Below are positions 28,074-37,175 of a stretch of 64,000 bases of DNA, one piece after another. Location of the stretch: the NCBI RefSeq assembly GCF_003946545.1, contig NZ_RHOA01000003.1, forward strand, positions 1-64,000, read 5' to 3'. Position numbers and translations under genes: made by a program. How positions within the stretch are numbered: position 1 is the first letter of the stretch; each line of letters opens with the position of its first letter. Origin of the DNA: Levilactobacillus tangyuanensis (GTDB taxonomy: Bacteria; Bacillota; Bacilli; Lactobacillales; Lactobacillaceae). The notes under the pieces are model-generated. The model was not told the origin of the DNA, ran no database searches, and was given only the letters and a program-made list of their open reading frames with translations.

Positions 28074-30887
28074 ATGCGAGTAAAAGACACGTTGAACTTG
28101 GGTAAGACCAAATTCAAAATGCGCGGTAACTTGCCGGTTAAGGAAGTTGAACGGCAAAGTCTGTGGGCAGAAAACAAGCTTTATGAAGCCCGACAAAAAT
28201 TAAATGAGGGGAAGCCAACCTTCATTCTGCACGATGGCCCTCCTTACGCCAATGGTCCTATCCACATGGGTCATGCGTTGAATAAGGTTTCTAAGGATAT
28301 CATCGTTCGGTACAAGTCTATGAATGGCTTTCGGGCTCCTTATGTTCCCGGCTGGGATACGCATGGTTTGCCAATCGAACAACAATTGACCAAGGCTGGT
28401 TACGATCGAAAGAAGATGTCTACGGCTGATTTCCGTGATCTCTGTCGTGAATATGCGTTGAAACAGGTTGATTTACAACGCGAAGGCTTCAAGCGCCTGG
28501 GTGTTTCCGCCGAATGGGATAATCCATACTTAACGCTGAAGCCAGAGTTCGAGGCCGCCGAAGTTCGGGTGTTTGGTGAATTTGCCAAACGTGGCTTGAT
28601 CTACAAGGGTAAGAAGCCTGTTTACTGGTCATGGTCATCCGAATCCGCAATGGCGGAAGCCGAAGTGGAATATCATGATGTGACGTCACCATCTGCTTTT
28701 TATGGTGAAAAAGTGGTCGACGGCAAGGGTGTCTTAGATGATGACACCTACATGGTCGTTTGGACGACGACCCCATGGACGATCCCTGCTTCAGAAGGAA
28801 TCACGATCGATGCTGGGATTGAATATGCTGTTGTTCAACCAGCCGGCGAAGACCGTAAGTTCCTTCTGGCTAAGGAATTGGTTGACGAGAATGCTGAGCG
28901 GTTTGGCTGGGAAGACGTTAAAGTCTTGAAGACGGTCATGGGTCAAGATTTGGAAAACATTACGGCCCAACACCCATTCATTGCTGACCGTAAGCTACTG
29001 GTTATGCTTGGTGACTTTGTCACGACTGACTCAGGGACGGGTTTGGTGCATACCGCGCCAGGTCTTGGTGAAGATGACTTCAACGTTGGTGCACAATATC
29101 ACTTACCAGTCATCGTACCAGTCAACGACCAAGGGTATATGACCGAGGAAGCTGGTCCCGACTTTGATGGTGTCTTCTATGAAGATGCTAACCAAATTGC
29201 TTTGGACAAGCTGAAGGATTCGAACGCCTTACTGAAGTACATGCCTTATGAACACAGTTATCCATTCGACTGGCGGACGAAGAAGCCCGTGATCTTCCGG
29301 GCGACACCACAATGGTTTGCCTCGGTTGATAAGATGCGGGACGAAATTTTAGATGCCTTACAGGATGTGAAGTTCCAACCAGATTGGGGCAAGCGTCGTT
29401 TGGAAAACATGATTAAGGACCGTGGCGACTGGGTTATCTCCCGTCAACGGGTCTGGGGCGTGCCGCTACCAATCTTCTATGGTGAAGATGGCGAGGCAAT
29501 CATCACACCAGAAACGGTCAACCACGTGGCTGACTTATTTGGTCAGTATGGGTCCAACATTTGGTTCAAGCGTGAAGCTAAGGATCTATTACCAGAAGGC
29601 TTCACAAGTGAACACTCACCTCATGGTGAATTCACCAAGGAAGCCGACATCATGGACGTTTGGTTCGATTCCGGTTCCTCACATCAAGGTGTCTTGGCCG
29701 AACGGGATTACCTCGACTTCCCAGCCGATCTTTATCTTGAAGGTTCCGACCAATACCGTGGCTGGTTCAACTCTAGTTTGATTACGAGTGTTGCCGCTAC
29801 TGGTAAGGCACCATACAAGCAAATCGTGTCCCAAGGGTTCACCTTGGACAAGGACGGCCACAAGATGTCCAAGTCACTCGGCAACACGATTGCGCCTTCA
29901 GAAATCATCGACAAGATGGGGGCCGACATCGTTCGTCTCTGGGTCGCTTCCGTGGACTCATCGGCCGACATCCGGGTTTCAACCGAGGCCTTCGTTAAGA
30001 TTTCCGATAGCTATAAGAAACTCCGGAACACGATGCGTTATCTGTTGGCCAACACCAGTGACTTCGATCCTGAAAAGGACGCCGTCGACTTCGACCAATT
30101 GACAACGGTTGACCGTCACATGTTGTATCAGCTTAACGAGTTCACCAAGAGTGTGAAGGCCCATTACGACAACTTTGACTTCCTGAACATCTACAAGGAA
30201 TTGATCAACTTTGTTGTGACGGATCTGTCTGCGTTCTACCTGGACTTCGCCAAGGATGTTTTGTACATCGAGGCCGAAAACAGTCCAGCTCGTCGGTCTA
30301 TGCAAACGGTCTTCTATCAAATCGCCGTGTCATTGACGAAGCTGATTACGCCAATCTTGCCACATACTGCGGAAGAAATCTGGGGCTTCTTGAAGGAACC
30401 AGAAGACTTCGTTCAATTAGCAGAGATGCCAGTTGTATTGGACATGAGTGACAGTGTGGAAGTTGAAGACGATGACCACAAGTCCGCCTGGGATCACTTC
30501 ATGACCTTACGGAGTCACGTTCTGAAGGCGCTGGAAGAAGCACGGGATGCTAAGCTCATTGGGAAGGCTGCCGAAGCTCACCTGGACCTGTATCTAGATG
30601 CTGAAACCAAGGACCTGCTGAACACCTTGAACGTTGATGTGCAACAAATCTTATTGGTTTCTGGCTTGGATGTGGCTGACTTAGACGCTGCACCAGCAGA
30701 TGCCCTAAGCTTTGATCACCTAGCCGTTAAGGTAACGTCAGCGGCTGGTGAGGTTTGTGAACGCTGTCGTTTGACGAAGGAAGACGTGGGGAGCGATTCG
30801 GATTACCCTCACTTCTGTGCCCGCTGTGCCGCGATTGTTCGGGAAAATTATCCTGAAACGGCGACCGAAGGCTTTGAAGAAAAATAA
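28074..30887 (+). CDS. ileS: Isoleucyl-tRNA synthetase
   Basis: 937 residues. Class I signature HMGH in [21 protein letters not shown] in [12 protein letters not shown], editing domain [14 protein letters not shown], anticodon domain, and a C-terminal zinc site ([12 protein letters not shown], then CARCAAIV). Bacterial-type enzyme that charges tRNA-Ile. AAGGAGG 9 nt before the ATG. Regulated by the T-box; a terminator follows. Confidence 0.97.
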   Translation: MRVKDTLNLGKTKFKMRGNLPVKEVERQSLWAENKLYEARQKLNEGKPTFILHDGPPYANGPIHMGHALNKVSKDIIVRYKSMNGFRAPYVPGWDTHGLPIEQQLTKAGYDRKKMSTADFRDLCREYALKQVDLQREGFKRLGVSAEWDNPYLTLKPEFEAAEVRVFGEFAKRGLIYKGKKPVYWSWSSESAMAEAEVEYHDVTSPSAFYGEKVVDGKGVLDDDTYMVVWTTTPWTIPASEGITIDAGIEYAVVQPAGEDRKFLLAKELVDENAERFGWEDVKVLKTVMGQDLENITAQHPFIADRKLLVMLGDFVTTDSGTGLVHTAPGLGEDDFNVGAQYHLPVIVPVNDQGYMTEEAGPDFDGVFYEDANQIALDKLKDSNALLKYMPYEHSYPFDWRTKKPVIFRATPQWFASVDKMRDEILDALQDVKFQPDWGKRRLENMIKDRGDWVISRQRVWGVPLPIFYGEDGEAIITPETVNHVADLFGQYGSNIWFKREAKDLLPEGFTSEHSPHGEFTKEADIMDVWFDSGSSHQGVLAERDYLDFPADLYLEGSDQYRGWFNSSLITSVAATGKAPYKQIVSQGFTLDKDGHKMSKSLGNTIAPSEIIDKMGADIVRLWVASVDSSADIRVSTEAFVKISDSYKKLRNTMRYLLANTSDFDPEKDAVDFDQLTTVDRHMLYQLNEFTKSVKAHYDNFDFLNIYKELINFVVTDLSAFYLDFAKDVLYIEAENSPARRSMQTVFYQIAVSLTKLITPILPHTAEEIWGFLKEPEDFVQLAEMPVVLDMSDSVEVEDDDHKSAWDHFMTLRSHVLKALEEARDAKLIGKAAEAHLDLYLDAETKDLLNTLNVDVQQILLVSGLDVADLDAAPADALSFDHLAVKVTSAAGEVCERCRLTKEDVGSDSDYPHFCARCAAIVRENYPETATEGFEEK

Positions 30888-30912
30888 TGTAACCGACCCA
30901 AATTTTTGGGCG

Positions 30913-30946
30913 AGCGGTCAGGACATTGTCCTGGCCGCTTTTTTTC
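30913..30946 (+). terminator. Terminator after ileS
   Basis: AGCGGTCAGGAC pairs with GTCCTGGCCGCT (one G-U) around ATT, then seven T. Confidence 0.9.
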
Positions 30947-30981
30947 GATCACTGTCGGAAAAGAGTTGTGAGAACCATCGT

Positions 30982-31010
30982 TTGCGGTCGACCAGTCAAG
31001 CGAGTATAAT
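30982..31010 (+). promoter_or_regulatory. Promoter of cold-shock / nudF / mtnN operon
   Basis: TTGCGG (30982-30987), 17-bp spacer, consensus TATAAT (31005-31010). The start codon follows only about 20 nt after the predicted transcription start. Confidence 0.7.
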
Positions 31011-31036
31011 TTGTGCTATGTATGGGAGGGAATACC

Positions 31037-31267
31037 ATGTTAACCGGTAAAGTAAAAAGTTATAACGAACAACGGGGGTTTGGTTTCATCACCACCCCTG
31101 AAGATGGCGACATTTTTGTCTATTACACTGGCATCGTTGGTGAAGGCGAAGGTTTCCGTAAATTAGAGGCTGGTCAAACGGTCCAGTTCGTGATTGTCGA
31201 AGGCAAACGTGGCCCCCAAGCGGCAAAGGTAACACCAGTGGTTACTGGGTCGACCGAGGAGGTTTAA
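31037..31267 (+). CDS. csp: Cold-shock domain protein (CspA family)
   Basis: 76 residues from ATG 31037, with GGGAGGG upstream. Single cold-shock domain: TGKVKSYNEQRGFGFITTPEDGDIFVYYTGI, then GQTVQFVIVEGKRGPQAAKV. RNP1 is normal (RGFGFI), but RNP2, usually VFVHF, reads IFVYY. Binds single-stranded nucleic acid as an RNA chaperone; the change may alter base stacking. One base separates its stop from nudF, so it heads an operon. Confidence 0.88.
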   Translation: MLTGKVKSYNEQRGFGFITTPEDGDIFVYYTGIVGEGEGFRKLEAGQTVQFVIVEGKRGPQAAKVTPVVTGSTEEV

Positions 31268-31268
31268 C

Positions 31269-31811
31269 ATGGACTTAGAAGAACACGTTGAATCAACCGA
31301 AGTCCTCTATGACGGCGTGATTGTCAAACTAGAACGCCAACAAGTCCGTTTACCAAATGGTGACCAAGCCGCCAGAGAAATTGTCCGTCATTCTGGCGCC
31401 GTGGGTGTCTTGGCATTGACGGCCGATAATAAAATGATTTTGGAACGACAATGGCGGGCACCGATCGCGGCCGCAACCTTGGAGATCCCAGCAGGAAAGT
31501 TGGACAGCCGGGATGCCGATGATGTGGAACACGCCGTGATTCGTGAATTAAACGAAGAGATTCGTTACCAACCCGGCCAATTAAAACGAATTACTGGTTT
31601 TTATTCTAGCGTCGGTTTTTCCGATGAATACATGACGCTATTTTTGGCGACGGATTTAACGCCCGTTACCACGAAGTTGCCCCGGGACCAAGGGGAAAAT
31701 CTGGAGTTGTTAACCGTCACCAAGGATCAAGCACAAGCGATGATCGCGAGTGGTGAGATTAACGATGCCAAAACAATTACGGCCATCTATTACTGGCTAT
31801 TACAGAAGTAG
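31269..31811 (+). CDS. nudF: ADP-ribose pyrophosphatase-like Nudix hydrolase
   Basis: 180 residues. N-terminal YDGVIVKLERQQVRLPNG and REIVRHSGAVGVLAL, then a Nudix box beginning AGKLDSRDADDVEHAV and ending IRELNEEIRY, and GFYSSVGFSDEYMTLFLA as in ADP-ribose pyrophosphatases. The REL-x-EE metal core is intact. The canonical G-x5-E-x7-REUxEExGU spacing is lengthened by two residues and the late Gly is Arg. Likely hydrolyses ADP-ribose or related nucleotide sugars. Confidence 0.88.
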   Translation: MDLEEHVESTEVLYDGVIVKLERQQVRLPNGDQAAREIVRHSGAVGVLALTADNKMILERQWRAPIAAATLEIPAGKLDSRDADDVEHAVIRELNEEIRYQPGQLKRITGFYSSVGFSDEYMTLFLATDLTPVTTKLPRDQGENLELLTVTKDQAQAMIASGEINDAKTITAIYYWLLQK

Positions 31812-31820
31812 GTGAGCGCA

Positions 31821-32120
31821 ATGCATTCAGATGATGAACGTGACAACGACCGGCCAAAGACCCGGGCCGACTATCGGCGTGAACAAGAACAAGCGGAGAA
31901 AGACTTTCAAGAACGGGACCGAAAGCGGGTTCAGGTTGAAAAGGAGTATGCGCGGACCCACGGCGGTTCGCTGCCGGCTGATGACTCAGGCGACAGCGAT
32001 CAACGGGTAAAGCCCGTTGACAATAAGCAACAGCGCTTGGGCCGACGGTTGAACTGGGCCATTTTTTGGCTGGTACTATTAATTATTGTGGTCTACGCGA
32101 TTTTATTTTTTGTGGACTAA
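31821..32120 (+). CDS. Single-pass membrane protein, unknown function
   Basis: 99 residues from ATG 31821, with AGGTGAG 6 nt upstream; GTG 31812 is an alternative. Highly charged cytoplasmic part (DDERDNDRPKTRADYRREQEQAEKDFQERDRKR), predicted helical, and a single C-terminal membrane helix (WAIFWLVLLIIVVYAILFFV). No family recognised. Sits between nudF and mtnN in one operon; the tail-anchored layout suggests a membrane-tethered adaptor, which is only a guess. Confidence 0.7.
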   Translation: MHSDDERDNDRPKTRADYRREQEQAEKDFQERDRKRVQVEKEYARTHGGSLPADDSGDSDQRVKPVDNKQQRLGRRLNWAIFWLVLLIIVVYAILFFVD

Positions 32121-32138
32121 GAGGAGTGGAAATTTAGC

Positions 32139-32831
32139 ATGACATTTGGCATTATTTGCGCCATGGAAGAAGAAATCAAGGAACTCCGTGAAGCCCTTGA
32201 CGACCCTAAAACGACAGATATTCACGGGATCATTTTTTATTCAGGTACCATCAACGACCAAGCAGTTGTGATGGTTCGCTCTGGGATTGGTAAAGTTGAG
32301 GCTGGCTTAACGACCGCCTTATTAATTACGCAATTCAACGTTGATCTGGTCATCAATTCCGGGTCTGCCGGGGCTTTAGCCGGCGGTCTCAAGATCGGGG
32401 ATGTTGTGGTCTCTACGGAGACGGCGTATCACGATGCTGATGCCCGGGCCTTTGGCTACGAATATGGCCAATTACCCCAACAACCCGCTCGCTTCACGGC
32501 TTCCGAAAAATGGGGCAAAGCGATTGTGGCAGCGGCGAGTGAAACGGGTCTGACGACCAAGTTAGGCTTGATCGTTTCCGGTGACCAATTCCTTAATGGC
32601 CCAACCGCGGCCAAGACGATCCTTGAACACTTCCCAGATGCCTTATCTGGTGAAATGGAAGGGGCCGCCGTTGGTCAAGTTGCCCACCAATTTGACATCC
32701 CTTACGTCGTTGTTCGGGCCATGTCTGACAATGCCGATAACAATTCTGGCGTTGATTTTGATGACTTTATTATTGATGCGGGCCACCGTTCCGCACAGAT
32801 GTTACTGGCCCTGCTAGCCGATCAGAACTAG
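32139..32831 (+). CDS. mtnN: 5'-methylthioadenosine/S-adenosylhomocysteine nucleosidase
   Basis: 230 residues. Cleaves MTA and SAH to adenine and thioribose or S-ribosylhomocysteine, feeding methyl recycling and AI-2 precursor formation. Catalytic acid in AMEEEIKEL, ribose-binding Glu in SGEMEGAAVGQVA and catalytic Asp in AMSDNADNNS are present; GSAGAL forms the phosphorylase-fold core. AAGAGGAG upstream of the ATG. Confidence 0.95.
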   Translation: MTFGIICAMEEEIKELREALDDPKTTDIHGIIFYSGTINDQAVVMVRSGIGKVEAGLTTALLITQFNVDLVINSGSAGALAGGLKIGDVVVSTETAYHDADARAFGYEYGQLPQQPARFTASEKWGKAIVAAASETGLTTKLGLIVSGDQFLNGPTAAKTILEHFPDALSGEMEGAAVGQVAHQFDIPYVVVRAMSDNADNNSGVDFDDFIIDAGHRSAQMLLALLADQN

Positions 32832-32856
32832 CGGGCTCATTCAGGAGGTTTTAAAG

Positions 32857-34053
32857 GTGCAAGAGGTTCATGTAGATAACAATCAGACTGCCCAGGAGAT
32901 CTACCTGGACAATGCTGCCACGACGCCCATGGCGCCCGAGGTTTTGGCCGAGATGACGGATAAGTTGGCCAATGTCTATGGCAACGCGTCAACCCTTTAC
33001 GGTCTTGGCCGTCAGTCCCACACGCTCATGGAAAACAGTCGTCAGGTCATTGCCGACAGTATTCATGCCGACAGCGATGAGGAGATTATTTTCACGAGTG
33101 GTGGGAGTGAGAGCGATAACACGGCGATTACCCAAACGGCGCATACCCGCCAGGCGTTGGGGAAGCACATTATTACCACGGCAATCGAACATGAGGCCGT
33201 GCTACGGCCGCTTCATGCCCTCGAAGAAGATGGATTCCGCGTGACTTATCTGCCGGTTGACGAGTACGGTCGGATCAGCCTTGACGACTTCAAGGCAGCC
33301 CTCGATGACGAGACCATTTTGGTGACGATCATGATGGGCAATAATGAAGTCGGGAGTCGCATGCCGATCCATGAGATCGGTGAAATCTTGCAGGACCATC
33401 AAGCGTGGTTCCATACGGATGCCGTTCAGGCCTATGGATCGCTAGACATTGATGTTGACCGCGACCATATTGACATGTTGTCAACGTCCGCTCACAAGAT
33501 CAATGGGCCCAAGATGATTGGGTTCCTGTATAAGCGCGAAGGGGTTAACTTCCCAAGCTTGATCAAGGGTGGCGACCAAGAAGAGAAGCGGCGTGCTGGG
33601 ACCGAGAACGTGCCTGCTATTGCTGCTTTTGCGACTGCCGCTAAGATCTTAACGCCCGAGGCTAAGGCTGAGAAGCGCGAACGGTTCCATGGTTTCAAGA
33701 ACCAGGTTGTGCAAGGCCTACGCGATAAAGGCGTGGACTTTGAGATTAACGGCTCTCTCGAAGGGGAGAACCTCGAGCACGTCCTGAATTTGTGGATCAA
33801 GGGTATTTCGACCTATGTCATGCAGACCAACCTGGACCTGGCGGGCATCGCCGTTTCCGGTGGCTCGGCTTGCACGGCCGGGTCAATTGAACCCTCACAC
33901 GTGCTGACCGCCATGTTTGGTGCCGACAGTCCACGGATTGCCGAATCAATTCGGTTGTCCTTTGGCCGGCAGACGACGAGCGCCGAAATCTCGGCATTTG
34001 TCGACAATGTGGCCGCAATTGTGGCTAGACTTTCTCACAGCGAGGTGAAGTAG
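32857..34053 (+). CDS. Cysteine desulfurase, NifS/IscS family (MnmA partner)
   Basis: 398 residues, GTG start with AGGAGGT 7 nt upstream. PLP enzyme that removes sulfur from cysteine. IYLDNAATTPMAPEVL, aminotransferase-V core, PLP lysine in SAHKINGPKMIGF and the sulfur-carrying cysteine in SGGSACTAGSIEPSHVL on a longer loop (IscS-like). One base separates it from the DUF1831 gene, and mnmA is next, so it probably supplies sulfur for tRNA 2-thiouridine like YrvO in Bacillus. Confidence 0.92.
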   Translation: MQEVHVDNNQTAQEIYLDNAATTPMAPEVLAEMTDKLANVYGNASTLYGLGRQSHTLMENSRQVIADSIHADSDEEIIFTSGGSESDNTAITQTAHTRQALGKHIITTAIEHEAVLRPLHALEEDGFRVTYLPVDEYGRISLDDFKAALDDETILVTIMMGNNEVGSRMPIHEIGEILQDHQAWFHTDAVQAYGSLDIDVDRDHIDMLSTSAHKINGPKMIGFLYKREGVNFPSLIKGGDQEEKRRAGTENVPAIAAFATAAKILTPEAKAEKRERFHGFKNQVVQGLRDKGVDFEINGSLEGENLEHVLNLWIKGISTYVMQTNLDLAGIAVSGGSACTAGSIEPSHVLTAMFGADSPRIAESIRLSFGRQTTSAEISAFVDNVAAIVARLSHSEVK

Positions 34054-34054
34054 A

Positions 34055-34399
34055 ATGTTATTTGGTAAAACCATGAAAATCGATGGTGACACGGATACTT
34101 ATGAACTCCATCCCAACATTAAGTCCTATGCTTTGAAGGATGTCGGGTTTCAAATCTCGAATGCCGGCAACTACGTGTTGGCACGTTCCGTGGACCCAAC
34201 GTCACCCTATAATAAGAATCAGATGTTACGCGTGACGGTTGCCAAGGACCTGAGTGGCTTCAAGATGGCCACGACGAACGCCTCCGGTAATAGCCGTGTC
34301 AACATCTTCAAGGGGACGCATGCTGAAGGTAATGTGGAACAATATCACTTTATTCTCCAGAACCTAATCGATCGCGAAATCTTACAAATTAAAGACTAA
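34055..34399 (+). CDS. DUF1831 family protein
   Basis: 114 residues matching DUF1831, a lactobacillus-type family with a solved structure but no assigned function, as I recall. Blocks: KIDGDTDTYELHPNIKSYALKDVGF and YHFILQNLIDREILQIKD. No membrane helix, no cysteine, no catalytic motif. Translationally close-coupled to the cysteine desulfurase (one base gap) and followed by a terminator, then mnmA. Position suggests a helper in sulfur transfer or tRNA thiolation (inference). Confidence 0.8.
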   Translation: MLFGKTMKIDGDTDTYELHPNIKSYALKDVGFQISNAGNYVLARSVDPTSPYNKNQMLRVTVAKDLSGFKMATTNASGNSRVNIFKGTHAEGNVEQYHFILQNLIDREILQIKD

Positions 34400-34405
34400 T
34401 TGCTT

Positions 34406-34433
34406 AAGCCCGGGATTAATTTCTGGGCTTTTT
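34406..34433 (+). terminator. Terminator after DUF1831 gene
   Basis: AAGCCCGGGA pairs with TTTCTGGGCTT through Watson-Crick and G-U pairs, then TTTTT-type tract. Moderate strength. Confidence 0.65.
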
Positions 34434-34475
34434 GTTTGCTCGTGGGGAGGGAACACCAGGCTTGCAAAACACCGG

Positions 34476-35689
<1,214 letters not shown>

Positions 35690-35696
35690 CTTAAAC

Positions 35697-35737
35697 GGGT
35701 CCGGGGACGATGAACGTCGTTGCCGGGCTTTTTTTGA
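35697..35737 (+). terminator. Terminator after mnmA
   Basis: GTCCGG ... CCGGGC stem with inner GACG/CGTC pairing, then TTTTTTT. Confidence 0.75.
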
Positions 35738-35748
35738 CCGAGAATTCT

Positions 35749-35776
35749 TTGAAATCCGGGGTAAAACTGGCATAAT
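35749..35776 (+). promoter_or_regulatory. Promoter for phosphatase-TPR-recD2 operon
   Basis: TTGAAA (35749-35754), 16-bp spacer, CATAAT (35771-35776). It supports the TTG start at 35815, because ATG 35788 would be almost leaderless. Confidence 0.55.
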
Positions 35777-35814
35777 AGACTGTATGTATGACGCGGAAAG
35801 GAAGCTGTTTTAAA

Positions 35815-36471
35815 TTGAAATTATACTTTGTGCGTCACGGCAAGACGCAGTGGAACCTAGAAGGTCGTTTTCAGGGGGCTGGCGGCGATTCACCATTGCT
35901 CGATGAGAGTTATCGGCAAATGGTCCAAGTGGGGCAGTTCCTACGTGCAGTGCCGTTTCAACACGTCTACTCGAGTCCGATTAAGCGGGCGCGAGTGACG
36001 GCGGAACATATTCTAACAGAACTCGACCAAACGATTCCCTTAACCCTGATGAGTCGGCTCGAAGAATTTCATCTGGGAAAATTAGAGGGAATGCGCTTTG
36101 ATGATGTTCAAGCCCAGTTTTCGGCGGAACTCGATGGGTTTCGCAATCATCCCGACCAGTACAGCACGGACCGAATCGGTGGGGAAACCTTTGATGAGGT
36201 GATTCAGCGCATGACCCCCGCAATTGACGCGATCGTGGCGGCTAATCCCGATCCTAAAGATAATGTGTTAGTGGTCAGTCATGGGGCAGCACTAAATGCG
36301 GAGGTCAATGCCTTGCTAGGCACGCCGCTGCCCGACCTGCGGCACCGCGGTGGCCTGCGAAACACGAGTGTGACCATTTTAGAAACGGCACCGGGGAAGC
36401 CCTATCAGCTCATTGACTGGAATGATACCAGCTTTCTGACAGAAGCCGCAGATCCCACGGATACGATATAG
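35815..36471 (+). CDS. Histidine phosphatase family protein (phosphoglycerate mutase-like)
   Basis: 218 residues from TTG 35815, with AAAGGAAG upstream; then LYFVRHGKTQWN begins at the expected place. Catalytic RHG and partner Arg (YSSPIKRARVTAEHI), Glu in LEEFHLGKLEG and second His in VVSHGAALNAEV. Such GpmB/PhoE-like enzymes are usually phosphatases of uncertain substrate, not glycolytic mutases. Nine bases before the TPR gene. Confidence 0.88.
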   Translation: MKLYFVRHGKTQWNLEGRFQGAGGDSPLLDESYRQMVQVGQFLRAVPFQHVYSSPIKRARVTAEHILTELDQTIPLTLMSRLEEFHLGKLEGMRFDDVQAQFSAELDGFRNHPDQYSTDRIGGETFDEVIQRMTPAIDAIVAANPDPKDNVLVVSHGAALNAEVNALLGTPLPDLRHRGGLRNTSVTILETAPGKPYQLIDWNDTSFLTEAADPTDTI

Positions 36472-36479
36472 GAGACGTT

Positions 36480-37163
36480 ATGACAGATAAAAATAACAAT
36501 GGTCGTGAACAAGATAAACAACGCTCTGAACAATTGGTTCACGAACTCGTTCAGAAAATTACGTTAGAACCAGGCAATAGTGAAGCCTATTATGAATTGG
36601 CAACGGTCCTTGTCGATCTCAATTCCTACGCACAAGCAGAGGAATTGCTGATGAAGGCGCTGGGACTCTTTCAGGCCCAGCCAAAAGTGGTTGAGCGGTT
36701 GCACTATGGACTGGGCAATGTGTACTATGCCGCCCAGGACTATGGTAAGGCCATTGCCGAGTTTGATCAGTTGAGCCAGGACTTAAAGGCCGCCGGCTAC
36801 CTGATGGTTGCCCAGAGCTATATGGGTAGCGGTGACCATAAGCGGGCATTGGCATTTGCGCTGACCGCTTTAGCCAATCAACCAGAAGATCCAGCGACCC
36901 TGCAAGTGGTTGCTGGTAATCTATTGGCAGTGGGAAATATGGCCCAAGCAGCAACGTATTACGACCAGCTATTACAGTTACAACCCACTAACGGCGCCGC
37001 TAACTTTGACCGGGGCCTCGTCGCGATGGTTCAAGGCGAAGCGTATAACCACTATTTCACGTTAGCCAAGCAACAAGATCCAAGTTATTTTGAAAAAGGA
37101 CAGAAACGTCTCGCCGATATTGAAAAATTTGTGCAGACGCAACGACATCCGGATAAAGAATAG
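36480..37163 (+). CDS. Tetratricopeptide repeat protein
   Basis: 227 residues made of about five TPR-like helix pairs (EAYYELATVLVDLNSYAQAEELLMKALGLF, VVERLHYGLGNVYYAAQDYGKAIAEFDQL and so on). No signal peptide or membrane helix: a cytoplasmic scaffold. Stop lies 12 bases before recD2, a conserved pairing in lactobacilli and bacilli (YrrB-RecD2). Partner unknown. Confidence 0.88.
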   Translation: MTDKNNNGREQDKQRSEQLVHELVQKITLEPGNSEAYYELATVLVDLNSYAQAEELLMKALGLFQAQPKVVERLHYGLGNVYYAAQDYGKAIAEFDQLSQDLKAAGYLMVAQSYMGSGDHKRALAFALTALANQPEDPATLQVVAGNLLAVGNMAQAATYYDQLLQLQPTNGAANFDRGLVAMVQGEAYNHYFTLAKQQDPSYFEKGQKRLADIEKFVQTQRHPDKE

Positions 37164-37175
37164 GAGGGACAGTTT

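Noticed and set aside
34055-34399. DUF1831 as a sulfur carrier
   Set aside because: The protein has no cysteine, so direct persulfide relay is not possible.
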